From NCBI GenBank assembly GCA_964651325.1, contig CAZYXP010000198.1, positions 1 to 6,592 of the forward strand: a stretch of 6,592 nucleotides of DNA, read 5' to 3'. The first letter of the stretch is position 1, and every line of letters begins with the position of its first letter. The stretch comes from JADFOB01 sp964651325. GTDB taxonomy: Bacteria > Planctomycetota > Phycisphaerae > UBA1845. The position numbers were made by a program, and so were the translations under genes. The notes under the pieces were generated by a model. The model saw only the letters and a list, made by a program, of their open reading frames with translations, did not search any database and was not told the DNA's origin. Shown here in pieces: positions 1 through 5,455 of the stretch.

Positions 1-1268
1 ACCTTGTGCAGGAATTCCCACGCGTTTTGGTCCGCGATGTTGCCAACGCCGAGGGGATCCACCGGAGAACCAAGATTGATGTTCAGGCCGTCAAAGCCAT
101 GACAGATAAAGCACGACGCGCCGCCGGCGTAGAGCGCCTCGCCGGAAACGACGTCGCCGGTGAACCGGCCGCCGGCGTCGATGAAGCTGTTGGTATCAAG
201 CAGGAGCGTTTGTAGAAACTCGACCAGATCGGCGATGTCCGCATCCGCAAGCCCAATCGTCGCGAACCCATGCCCGTTGACCGTCGTTCCGGAAGTGCCG
301 TCGCCGTTGGGGTTCTTGATGATGTCGAACATTTCTTGCGGGGTCATCGTCGAGCCGAAAACGCCGGGAATCCCAGTGAAATGGGTCGAGCCCGACGCAT
401 ACGCGCCGTCTGCGCCTTTGTAATCCCAACCGTGGCATTCCTTGCATCGAAACGTCGTGTTGCCCGACTGCTGGCCAACCGGCGGATAGAGCGGATGCTC
501 GCCCGTGGGCGGCGGCACACCCTGAGTAGCCCACCATCTGTCGTACAGCTTGCCGCCGCGGACCGCATTCACTCCTGGCGGGGGCGGCGCGACCGGAAAA
601 TGTTCCTGGGCGAATCGCCCGATGTCGGCCGCGCCCTGGTCCATACCGTCGCCGTTGATCAGCCAGCTCGGCATCGCGCCCGTGGAGGCCGTGCCGATGC
701 GAATCTTGTGAAGCAACTCCCAAGGATTCTGCACGGCGATCGTGCCGATCCACTGCGGGTCGGCTGGCGTGCCGAAGTTGATGGCCGTGCCCGAGAAGCC
801 GTGACAGTTCACGCAATGGCCGGCGTCTCCTACGTTGTTGTAATTGAGGAACCCCTGAATGGGATCGCCGAGGAACTGATCTGTCGCATCGATGAACGTG
901 TCGGTGTCGATCACCCAGTCTTGGAGAAACGAGACAATGTCCGTCACGTCCTGGTCCACAAGACCAAGATTGCCAAAGTCGTGTCCGTTGACCGTCGTTC
1001 CGCCCGTGCCGTCGCCATTGGGATTCTTAATGATGTCGAACATTTCGGTCGGCGTCATCGTGGAACCGAATACGCCGGGGATTCCTGTGAAATGCGCCGA
1101 GCCCGGGCCGTAGGCGCCGTCTGCGCCTTTGTAATCCCACCCGTGGCACTCCTTGCAGCGGAAGGTCGCGGTGCCGGATTGCTGGCCGACCGGCGGATAA
1201 AGGGGATGCTCGCCAATGGGCACATCCGCGAAGTTCACCACCCACCATTTGTCGTACATCCGACCACC
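1..1268 (-). repeat. Intragenic tandem duplication, 711-bp (237-residue) period
   Basis: The cytochrome gene contains two copies of one diheme module. Copy 1 covers about 1268-558 and copy 2 about 557 to beyond the left edge. The first haem motifs are 237 residues apart (C79 and C316) and the second 234 apart (C193 and C427), so copy 2 has lost three residues between its haems. The best-kept DNA lies around each CKECH site, where 274-460 and 985-1171 are clearly alignable with mainly third-position differences. This suggests an internal duplication followed by selection on the protein. Confidence 0.85.
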
Positions 1269-1391
1269 GAGCCGTCTTTGGTCGTCCGTTTGAGCAAAGG
1301 TGGCGCTAGCCATGGCGCCCAAACCCAAAACGGAAAGCCCCACAAAAAACGCGCGCTTAGAAATCACACGACGAATTGATCGACGAGCCAT
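1..1391 (-). CDS. Exported multiheme c-type cytochrome, tandem diheme modules (C-terminus beyond window)
   Basis: The open frame from the ATG at 1391 has no stop before the left edge, giving 463 visible residues. Residues 1-33 look like a Sec signal peptide: basic start (MARRSIRRVISKR), hydrophobic core, then ASATFA before Q34. Four CXXCH haem c sites are present: CKECH 79-83, CVNCH 193-197, CKECH 316-320 and CFICH 427-431. Residues 42-278 and 279 onward are two copies of one module, each starting GG(R/K)xYD(K/R)WW and containing CKECHGWDYKGADGAY. M240 in GAMPSW is the likely sixth ligand of haem 2; M112 or M117 may serve haem 1. Known for such proteins: haem is attached in the periplasm and they move electrons. 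The redox partner cannot be read from sequence. The visible part breaks off in module 2 at LHK, which matches LHK at 227-229 of module 1, so at least a few dozen more residues should follow. A start at 1391 is supported by an upstream GGGAG. Confidence 0.87.
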   Translation of the reverse strand, partial: MARRSIRRVISKRAFFVGLSVLGLGAMASATFAQTDDQRRLGGRMYDKWWVVNFADVPIGEHPLYPPVGQQSGTATFRCKECHGWDYKGADGAYGPGSAHFTGIPGVFGSTMTPTEMFDIIKNPNGDGTGGTTVNGHDFGNLGLVDQDVTDIVSFLQDWVIDTDTFIDATDQFLGDPIQGFLNYNNVGDAGHCVNCHGFSGTAINFGTPADPQWIGTIAVQNPWELLHKIRIGTASTGAMPSWLINGDGMDQGAADIGRFAQEHFPVAPPPPGVNAVRGGKLYDRWWATQGVPPPTGEHPLYPPVGQQSGNTTFRCKECHGWDYKGADGAYASGSTHFTGIPGVFGSTMTPQEMFDIIKNPNGDGTSGTTVNGHGFATIGLADADIADLVEFLQTLLLDTNSFIDAGGRFTGDVVSGEALYAGGASCFICHGFDGLNINLGSPVDPLGVGNIADQNAWEFLHK

Positions 1392-1400
1392 GAACTTCTT

Positions 1401-1406
1401 CTCCCT
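1401..1406 (-). promoter_or_regulatory. Ribosome binding site of the cytochrome gene
   Basis: On the minus strand AGGGAG lies 9 bases upstream of the ATG at 1391. This is a good Shine-Dalgarno match and fixes the start directly before a typical signal peptide. Confidence 0.55.
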
Positions 1407-1527
1407 CGAACAGAGGCGCGCCGGCAAGCACCCATGCCACACGCGCGAATACGCCTTCAGGCCCCACCGGGAAAACGTACCCTGACCAGCTAGGACCAAT
1501 GATCCCAGCGCCCCCGAGATAGCCCGC

Positions 1528-1556
1528 ATTGTAACGTCCGAGGTCGCCCATGTCCA
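1528..1556 (-). promoter_or_regulatory. Sigma70-like promoter facing the cytochrome gene
   Basis: On the minus strand TGGACA (1556-1551) is followed after exactly 17 bases by TACAAT (1533-1528). Each hexamer matches the sigma70 consensus at five of six positions and the spacing is optimal. Transcription would start near 1521, leaving a leader of about 130 bases before the cytochrome ATG. The promoter lies in the gap between the two minus-strand genes, suggesting the cytochrome is transcribed on its own. This is a sequence match only. Confidence 0.45.
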
Positions 1557-1666
1557 CGACCACCTACCCAAGCCCACATTTCCGGGGTCCGCGACCCGTT
1601 CGGTGGGATAGGGCGCCGACTCAGAGCAGCCGGCGTTGGCCCGTGGACCCTGGGACCAGCAACCTG

Positions 1667-1711
1667 CCGATTGGCATGTGTACTTACTTCCAAGCCGTTC
1701 ATGCCGATCGG
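1667..1711 (-). terminator. 12-bp inverted repeat after the LVIVD-repeat gene, possible terminator
   Basis: ccgattggcatg (1667-1678) and catgccgatcgg (1700-1711) form a 12-bp stem with one mismatch (or wobble) and a 21-base loop. It begins 19 bases after the stop codon at 1732-1730. No T-tract follows on the minus strand, so it is not a classical intrinsic terminator; it could instead stabilise the mRNA 3' end or be a protein-binding palindrome. Confidence 0.35.
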
Positions 1712-1729
1712 GAGATCTGCGGTTCTAAT

Positions 1730-2965
1730 CTAGGTCCGAAAATACCCAGCCCTTCTTGCAAATACCAGCGTTCCGACCGTCAACGTCAGCAACGTCATCC
1801 ACGCCAAGCCCCATTGCGACACGGCCGGGATGGGCAACCCGGCCCCGACGGCCGCGGACGGATCGAGGACAAACAACCCACGATCCAGATCGCTGACAAT
1901 AACCGTCCCGCTTGGGAAGAACGGATAACAGCTCCATGCACCGTCAAACGCGGGAGAATCGTCTTCCGGGTACGTGTCAAACCAGCCGACCTGCGTCGGT
2001 TGGACCGGGTCAATGCGGGCATCAAAAATCCGCAGCCCGGTGTGGTAATTGGCTTCGAACACAAATCCGTTGTGGACGTAGAGGTTGTGATCGATCGACG
2101 CGAGCCCTGACGTAAAATCGCCGAGCACGATCGGATTCTGCAGGTCGGAAATGTCCATCACCGTCGTCCTGGGGATGGAGTCCAACTCGTCGTCCACGTA
2201 CAGGTAGTGCAAATCCTCGGTCCAGGTCTGATGGCAATAAGACACGTTCAGGTAGGGCGTACGCGAGAGCAAGATCGGGTTGAGGGGGTCGGTCACGTCA
2301 ACGATATCGACTCCCAAGCTCGTACTGGATCCGAACATGATGCGGTGGCCCGCGAACGGCCCCGAAGGTACGGTCACAATCTGGGAATCGTGCTCGTAGG
2401 CATTGGCCCACGCGCCTATTTCTACCGGGTTGAGCGGATCCGCCAGATCGAAGATGACGGTGGTGGCCGTGCCTCCGTTTGAGCCGCACGTGTAAAGCTG
2501 TCCGCCCACCGGATCCACCGCGATATTGTGGCTTCGACTCGGCGCGGCGATCGTCCGCACCAACGTGACGATATGGTTATCAATCTGGGACATGTCCATG
2601 ACCTGAATGCCCGTGCCCGCTTGCTCCGTGACGGCGTACGCCACATCCTGATAGACCGCAATGTCGCCCCACAGGCTGGCGGCATGCGTGACCGTCGCGA
2701 ACCAGTCCGCATTCGCCGGGTCGGTGATTTCCACAAACGCCACTTTGTCGCTTAGCCCCATCAGCGCGTATTCCCGCCCCGAAGGCGAAACATAACCCCA
2801 GCAATCGTTGCCGGACGCCGCCCCGAACGTGGCCAGATCGATGTGGCTCTTCAGCACGACATTCTCGGCGGAAAACTGCCGCCCCCACGCTGCCCCGCTG
2901 TTCATCCCGAGCACGCAGCACGCCGCCACCGCGACAACCGCGCCCCATTTGTGCCCTGATTCCAC
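1730..2965 (-). CDS. Choice-of-anchor B type LVIVD-repeat surface protein with IPTL-like C-terminal sorting signal
   Basis: The product is 411 residues from the GTG at 2965. Residues 1-28 form a signal peptide (basic start, AVVAVAACCVLG core, AAWG end). The body is a series of LVIVD-like beta repeats, a propeller-type fold: VAFVEITDP (75-83), IQVMDMSQ (120-127), TVIFDLADPLNP (169-180), VDIVDVTDPLNP (219-230), TTVMDISDLQNP (267-278) and LRIFDARIDP (311-320). CHQTWTEDLHYLYVDDELD (244-262) and the AWSCYPFFPSG stretch (343-353) resemble the choice-of-anchor B family, as I recall it. The C-terminus has IPAVSQWG (379-386), a hydrophobic helix (387-403) and arginines 404-405, the tripartite layout of IPTL-CTERM signals. 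Inference: exported and held at or processed in the envelope. The substrate or ligand of such propellers is unknown. An in-frame ATG at 3076 would add 37 non-signal-like residues and is less likely. Confidence 0.85.
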   Translation of the reverse strand: MESGHKWGAVVAVAACCVLGMNSGAAWGRQFSAENVVLKSHIDLATFGAASGNDCWGYVSPSGREYALMGLSDKVAFVEITDPANADWFATVTHAASLWGDIAVYQDVAYAVTEQAGTGIQVMDMSQIDNHIVTLVRTIAAPSRSHNIAVDPVGGQLYTCGSNGGTATTVIFDLADPLNPVEIGAWANAYEHDSQIVTVPSGPFAGHRIMFGSSTSLGVDIVDVTDPLNPILLSRTPYLNVSYCHQTWTEDLHYLYVDDELDSIPRTTVMDISDLQNPIVLGDFTSGLASIDHNLYVHNGFVFEANYHTGLRIFDARIDPVQPTQVGWFDTYPEDDSPAFDGAWSCYPFFPSGTVIVSDLDRGLFVLDPSAAVGAGLPIPAVSQWGLAWMTLLTLTVGTLVFARRAGYFRT

Positions 2966-2992
2966 GCTTAACCCTTTCGAAACGGAATTATC
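2963..2992 (-). promoter_or_regulatory. Start signals of the LVIVD-repeat gene: GTG with strong ribosome binding site, possible -10 box
   Basis: On the minus strand GAAAGGG (2978-2972) is followed by six bases and GTG (2965-2963). The Shine-Dalgarno match and spacing are near ideal and decide for GTG over the upstream ATG at 3076. GATAAT at 2992-2987 matches a -10 box at five of six positions and would give a short leader, but no convincing -35 box stands 17 bases upstream, so the promoter part is weak. Confidence 0.55.
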
Positions 2993-3147
2993 CCTGGCCT
3001 GACTCGCCCCATCGCCGCTTTGGCCACACAGCCTCTTTAGCCATGCAGCCCAATCGGGACTGGCGTCCGGCGCCACATTGCGACCCTGTATTCAGACATA
3101 CCTACCAACACCACAACTTCCGGCTGCCGCCGGTCGCCGAGAATTCG

Positions 3148-3439
3148 CTATTTTTCCGCCCCGACTACCAGACTGCCGACAAATACATCTCCCTCCGCGT
3201 GGAGGACGACGCGGCCTTGCTTGTCCGTACAGAGAATCGAAAACCGATCAGGCCGGTCCGTTCCGTTGCCGTCGAAGATCGTGACTTTGATAGACACCGG
3301 CGTGTCATGCAACGCCCCGGTTCCCGAGAATTCGGCAGTTCTTCGACCGAACGTGGCCTTCGTGATGTTGCTTGCGCGAACGATGTCATGGGGATACAAA
3401 TGGTGGTCTTCGGCGGCAAAGAGCAGCGACCCGCTCGGC
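3148..3439 (-). CDS. C-terminal fragment of a beta-rich, probably exported protein (post-COAP-like module)
   Basis: An open minus-strand frame runs from the edge of the N gap to a TAG at 3150-3148 and gives 96 complete codons before the stop. It begins PSGSLLFAAEDHH, continues through ASNITKATFGRRTAEFSGTG and VTIFDGNGTDRPDRFSI, and ends SLVVGAEK. The alternating hydrophobic pattern, the xAEFSGTG strand and the DGNG...DRFSI turn resemble the small beta domain found near the C-terminus of many secreted proteins of planctomycetes, acidobacteria and actinobacteria (called post-COAP-1 in some annotations). This is recognition from memory, so the family is tentative. The beginning of the gene, including any signal peptide, lies in the gap. 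A TTG at 3399 could be read as a start, but the same style of sequence continues upstream of it. The next minus-strand gene starts 182 bases downstream. No membrane anchor is visible at the C-terminus. Confidence 0.6.
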
Positions 3440-3539
3440 NNNNNNNNNNNNNNNNNNNNNNNNNNNNNNNNNNNNNNNNNNNNNNNNNNNNNNNNNNNNN
3501 NNNNNNNNNNNNNNNNNNNNNNNNNNNNNNNNNNNNNNN
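3440..3539. other. Assembly gap (100 N)
   Basis: A run of exactly 100 N, the usual placeholder for a gap of unknown size. It cuts the 5' ends of two divergent genes. The flanks share no obvious terminal overlap, unlike those of the second gap. Confidence 0.98.
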
Positions 3540-4739
3540 TCTCAGCGCAGGCGGCTTGATGAGTTTCTGGTGGACAACCGGGAGCTTGAGGCCCTGACCG
3601 CGCGGCTTGAGACCTTCAATCTCTTTCGCGTCTTGAAGATTGAACGGACCGAGATCCGCCACAGCAACGTCCTGGCCTGGCTACTTGATCCTTCCGGTAC
3701 GCACGGCTTGGGCCCAAACTTTCTACGCCGGTTCCTTTCGCGAACCTTGCTCGACAACGAAATGCCGAAAGGTGTCCCCACTCCCGCCGAAGTAGAATTG
3801 ATGAACCTGGCTGGCGTTGAAGTGCGACGAGAATGGAAACACATTGATGCGCTTGTGCGCGATCGTGACAACGACTGGTGCATGCTCATCGAGAACAAGA
3901 TTGACAGTCGCGAATCCAAGGACCAGCTTACACGTTACATGGACGCCGTCCGTGCGGAATGGCCGGGAATACGGGTCGTCCCTGTGCTCTTGACGCTCGA
4001 GGGCGACGAACCATCGAAGGAAGCCAAAAACCTGGGATACATACCCGTAAGTCATTCTGAAGTCCTTGAAGTGGCCGAGCAGATCATTGATCAGCAACAC
4101 TCCCGAATCCCGGCGGACGCGGCCACCTTCCTCAACCATTACCTTGACGTGCTTCGGAGAATCACGATGCAGGATGAAGAAGTCGTAAAACTCTGCAAGG
4201 CCATCTACCGCAAGCATCGCGAGGCAATAAACCTCATCACCGAATACGGAACGGCTTTCGGGGTACTGGATGCCTGCGCAGAGGAAATCCCCAAGCTGAT
4301 CGAATGCGAGTTGGTGAAACGCCATGGCCGACTCTGGTTTCTTCCCAAGGAAATGGCCGTGTCCATACCTGACGGCGTGAAAAGCTGGCAACACTTGAAG
4401 CGTCCGTTCCCCATAATGTGCTGGTTCACGTACCTCAAGAAACAAGGAAAGCTGAAATTGGCGATGGAGGTCGGGCCAGTCTCCCACTATCCTCTTCGCT
4501 ATGAACTGCTCAAAGAGCTCGGCGCTGCCGGTTTCGACTTCAAGGAGAGTGCGTACAAGGAGGGAACAAAATTCACGCAGATACTGAGCAAGAAAGAAAA
4601 GCTCCAAACCGACGAGAACGGCGACCTCGATACGTCCCCCGACTACATCGCTGACATCACGAAGAAGCTCTGGACCGGGCTATGGAAGGAAGGGCAGAAG
4701 GTCGTAAAGGTGCTCCAGGAGTTTGACTGGGCATCGTGA
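3540..4739 (+). CDS. PD-(D/E)XK nuclease superfamily protein (PDDEXK_4-like), N-terminus lost in gap
   Basis: The frame is open from the gap to a TGA at 4737-4739, giving 399 visible residues (numbered from 3540). The family hallmark TEIRHSNVLAWLLDP (37-51) followed by THGLG is present near the start. The nuclease core follows: D103 in HIDALV, then E118-x-K120 in LIENKI, then Q129 and Y133 in QLTRY, matching the D...(E)xK plus QxxxY pattern of the stand-alone PDDEXK_4 type. Residues after about 210 form a less recognisable C-terminal half with charged and aromatic segments. All core metal-binding residues remain, so it could be an active metal-dependent DNase. The biological role is not established; such genes often occur singly in variable or defence-rich regions. 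Members usually have only a short lead before the EIRHS motif, so probably few residues are missing. There is no partner methylase or helicase beside it. The neighbours suggest an isolated cargo gene. Confidence 0.82.
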   Translation, partial: SQRRRLDEFLVDNRELEALTARLETFNLFRVLKIERTEIRHSNVLAWLLDPSGTHGLGPNFLRRFLSRTLLDNEMPKGVPTPAEVELMNLAGVEVRREWKHIDALVRDRDNDWCMLIENKIDSRESKDQLTRYMDAVRAEWPGIRVVPVLLTLEGDEPSKEAKNLGYIPVSHSEVLEVAEQIIDQQHSRIPADAATFLNHYLDVLRRITMQDEEVVKLCKAIYRKHREAINLITEYGTAFGVLDACAEEIPKLIECELVKRHGRLWFLPKEMAVSIPDGVKSWQHLKRPFPIMCWFTYLKKQGKLKLAMEVGPVSHYPLRYELLKELGAAGFDFKESAYKEGTKFTQILSKKEKLQTDENGDLDTSPDYIADITKKLWTGLWKEGQKVVKVLQEFDWAS

Positions 4740-4740
4740 T

Positions 4741-4775
4741 TTGGTAGCGATGGCGCGGTGCCGCGCGCCTACCAA
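4741..4775 (+). terminator. Hairpin directly after the nuclease gene, likely terminator
   Basis: ttggtag (4741-4747) pairs with ctaccaa (4769-4775), and inside it gcgcg (4753-4757) pairs with cgcgc (4762-4766). It begins one base after the stop codon TGA. There is no T-tract behind it, so termination may be Rho-assisted or the structure may protect the mRNA end. Confidence 0.5.
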
Positions 4776-4874
4776 CCAAGTGTTCCTGCAAGTGAACAAT
4801 CCGGTTTCGGGCGGGTCAACGACAAGATGCCGGTCTCATGGCACCCACGGCCGCTGCCAGACCATTCCTTCCTC

Positions 4875-4967
4875 CAGCCTGAAAGGCTGAACTACAGTAG
4901 CCGGGGTCCGCTCCTGGCGGCCCCCCGGTCACGGCACAACCCATTCCATTCGACCCTGAAAGGGTCG
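4875..4967 (+). repeat. Left three-hairpin unit
   Basis: Hairpin 1 is cagcct-gaa-aggctg (4875-4889). GTAG follows at 4897-4900. Hairpin 2 pairs ccgggg (4901-4906) with ccccgg (4923-4928), with an inner ccgc/gcgg stem (4908-4911 with 4917-4920). Hairpin 3 is cgaccct-gaa-agggtcg (4951-4967), seven perfect base pairs. Confidence 0.75.
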
Positions 4968-5003
4968 GCTAAGCGCCACGTTGCACACACCGCATAAGAA
5001 AGA

Positions 5004-5093
5004 CGACCCCTTCAGGGTCGGGCGGTTGGGACGTCCGATCCGGGGGCGGCGCTACGCTTGCCCCCGGCTACTTTAGCGCAGGCTTTCAGCCTG
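5004..5093 (-). repeat. Right three-hairpin unit, inverted copy of the left
   Basis: On the plus strand the order is reversed. Hairpin 3' pairs cgaccc (5004-5009) with gggtcg (5015-5020). Hairpin 2' pairs ccgggggc (5040-5047) with gcccccgg (5060-5067) and is followed by CTAC (5068-5071). Hairpin 1' is caggct-ttc-agcctg (5079-5093). Relative to the left unit, stem bases differ in compensating pairs in hairpin 1, and loops differ freely in hairpin 2. Confidence 0.75.
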
Positions 5094-5108
5094 CCATCGC
5101 CGCCAGCC

Positions 5109-5208
5109 NNNNNNNNNNNNNNNNNNNNNNNNNNNNNNNNNNNNNNNNNNNNNNNNNNNNNNNNNNNNNNNNNNNNNNNNNNNNNNNNNNNNNNNNNNNN
5201 NNNNNNNN
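5109..5208. other. Assembly gap (100 N), probably spurious
   Basis: A run of exactly 100 N. The 55 bases before it (5054-5108) are identical to the 55 bases after it (5209-5263), as expected when two contigs that overlap by one k-mer are joined with a fixed placeholder. Confidence 0.95.
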
Positions 5209-5263
5209 ACGCTTGCCCCCGGCTACTTTAGCGCAGGCTTTCAGCCTGCCATCGCCGCCAGCC
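5209..5263 (+). repeat. Exact second copy of 5054-5108 across the gap
   Basis: All 55 bases match 5054-5108 and the match is maximal, beginning and ending exactly at the N run. It contains the right half of hairpin 2', the CTAC mark (5223-5226), the caggct-ttc-agcctg hairpin (5234-5248) and 15 flanking bases. It is either an assembly overlap counted twice or a real further copy of the repeat. Confidence 0.9.
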
Positions 5264-5356
5264 AGCAATCGCCGCCGAACCTGTCATGCACGTCCGGATG
5301 GGCGTGGCCATCTCCTGTGGCAGCATCGTTCCAGGCCATGCCGTGGGGCGTGCTCA

Positions 5357-5399
5357 GCCCCCCGTAGGGGGCCCTGAACTCAGAAAGGAGCCGCCCTAC
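5357..5399. repeat. Hairpin with GTAG/CTAC ends upstream of the ABC operon
   Basis: gtaggg (5364-5369) pairs with ccctac (5394-5399); with single-base bulges the stem continues through ggc/gcc and cct/agg, about 12 pairs around a 10-base loop. An alternative hairpin pairs gccccc (5357-5362) with gggggc (5367-5372). No T-tract follows. It could be another palindromic repeat of the same general class or a terminator-like structure shielding the downstream operon. Confidence 0.4.
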
Positions 5400-5455
5400 C
5401 CTCGGCGTGCCGCAATGCCTGGCCACACCCCCCTGATGCACGCCCAGGCGCCCAG

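Larger units (their letters stand above)
1392..1729. other. Intergenic region between cytochrome and LVIVD-repeat genes
   Basis: These 338 bases hold no convincing gene. They contain, in minus-strand order, a 12-bp inverted repeat just after the upstream stop (1711-1667), a 5-bp hairpin (gggtc/gaccc, 1585-1597), the promoter candidate at 1556-1528, a leader of about 130 bases, and the ribosome binding site at 1406-1401. Short open frames here have neither recognisable protein features nor good start signals. Confidence 0.6.
4875..5093. repeat. Head-to-head pair of three-hairpin repeats with outward GTAG/CTAC marks (REPIN-like element)
   Basis: A left arm (4875-4967) and a right arm (5004-5093) are imperfect inverted copies around a 36-base centre. 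Each arm holds three hairpins in the same order from outside to inside: a short one with a GAA/TTC loop, a GC-rich one directly preceded by GTAG, and a cgaccc/gggtcg one. In the left arm GTAG is at 4897-4900; in the right arm its complement CTAC is at 5068-5071. Two inverted GTAG-marked palindromes form the layout of REPINs mobilised by REP-associated tyrosine transposases (RAYT). No transposase is in the window, so this is non-autonomous. Confidence 0.7.
4740..5455. other. Gene-free, hairpin-rich intergenic region
   Basis: About 616 known bases plus 100 N lie between the nuclease stop and the ABC ATPase. I see no credible gene. From left to right it contains the terminator-like hairpin (4741-4775), about 100 unremarkable bases, a pair of inverted three-hairpin repeats (4875-5093), the second N gap flanked by an exact 55-bp duplication, and another strong hairpin near 5357-5399. 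Open frames crossing this stretch are produced by the palindromes. Confidence 0.7.

Noticed and set aside
196..816. A 206-codon minus-strand open frame within the cytochrome
   Set aside because: It is in a different minus-strand frame from the haem-binding reading, has no domain features and overlaps the real gene fully.
270..1379. A 369-codon open frame on the plus strand
   Set aside because: It lies opposite the cytochrome gene. Its arginine- and alanine-rich product has no recognisable motif, while the minus strand has four CXXCH sites, an internal module repeat and a signal peptide.
1357..1563. A 68-codon minus-strand frame (GTG start) ahead of the cytochrome
   Set aside because: It has no well-placed ribosome binding site, overlaps the cytochrome start in another frame and overlaps the promoter candidate.
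2966..3076. N-terminal extension of the LVIVD-repeat protein to an ATG at 3076
   Set aside because: The extension would bury the signal peptide 37 residues inside, whereas the GTG at 2965 has a near-perfect ribosome binding site.
3120..3133. Hairpin ccggc/gccgg as terminator of the beta-domain gene
   Set aside because: Only five pairs with a four-base loop and no T-tract, in G+C-rich DNA where this arises easily by chance.
3723..4607. A 294-codon open frame on the minus strand
   Set aside because: It is antisense to the PD-(D/E)XK gene, whose catalytic motifs are all on the plus strand; the antisense product resembles nothing known.
4758..4997. A 79-codon plus-strand frame in the repeat region
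   Set aside because: Most of it is translated palindromic repeat (4875-4967); such frames are common artefacts of repeats.
4875..5263. CRISPR array
   Set aside because: The repeats are inverted and palindromic rather than direct and evenly spaced, there are no unique spacers of constant length, and no cas gene is present.
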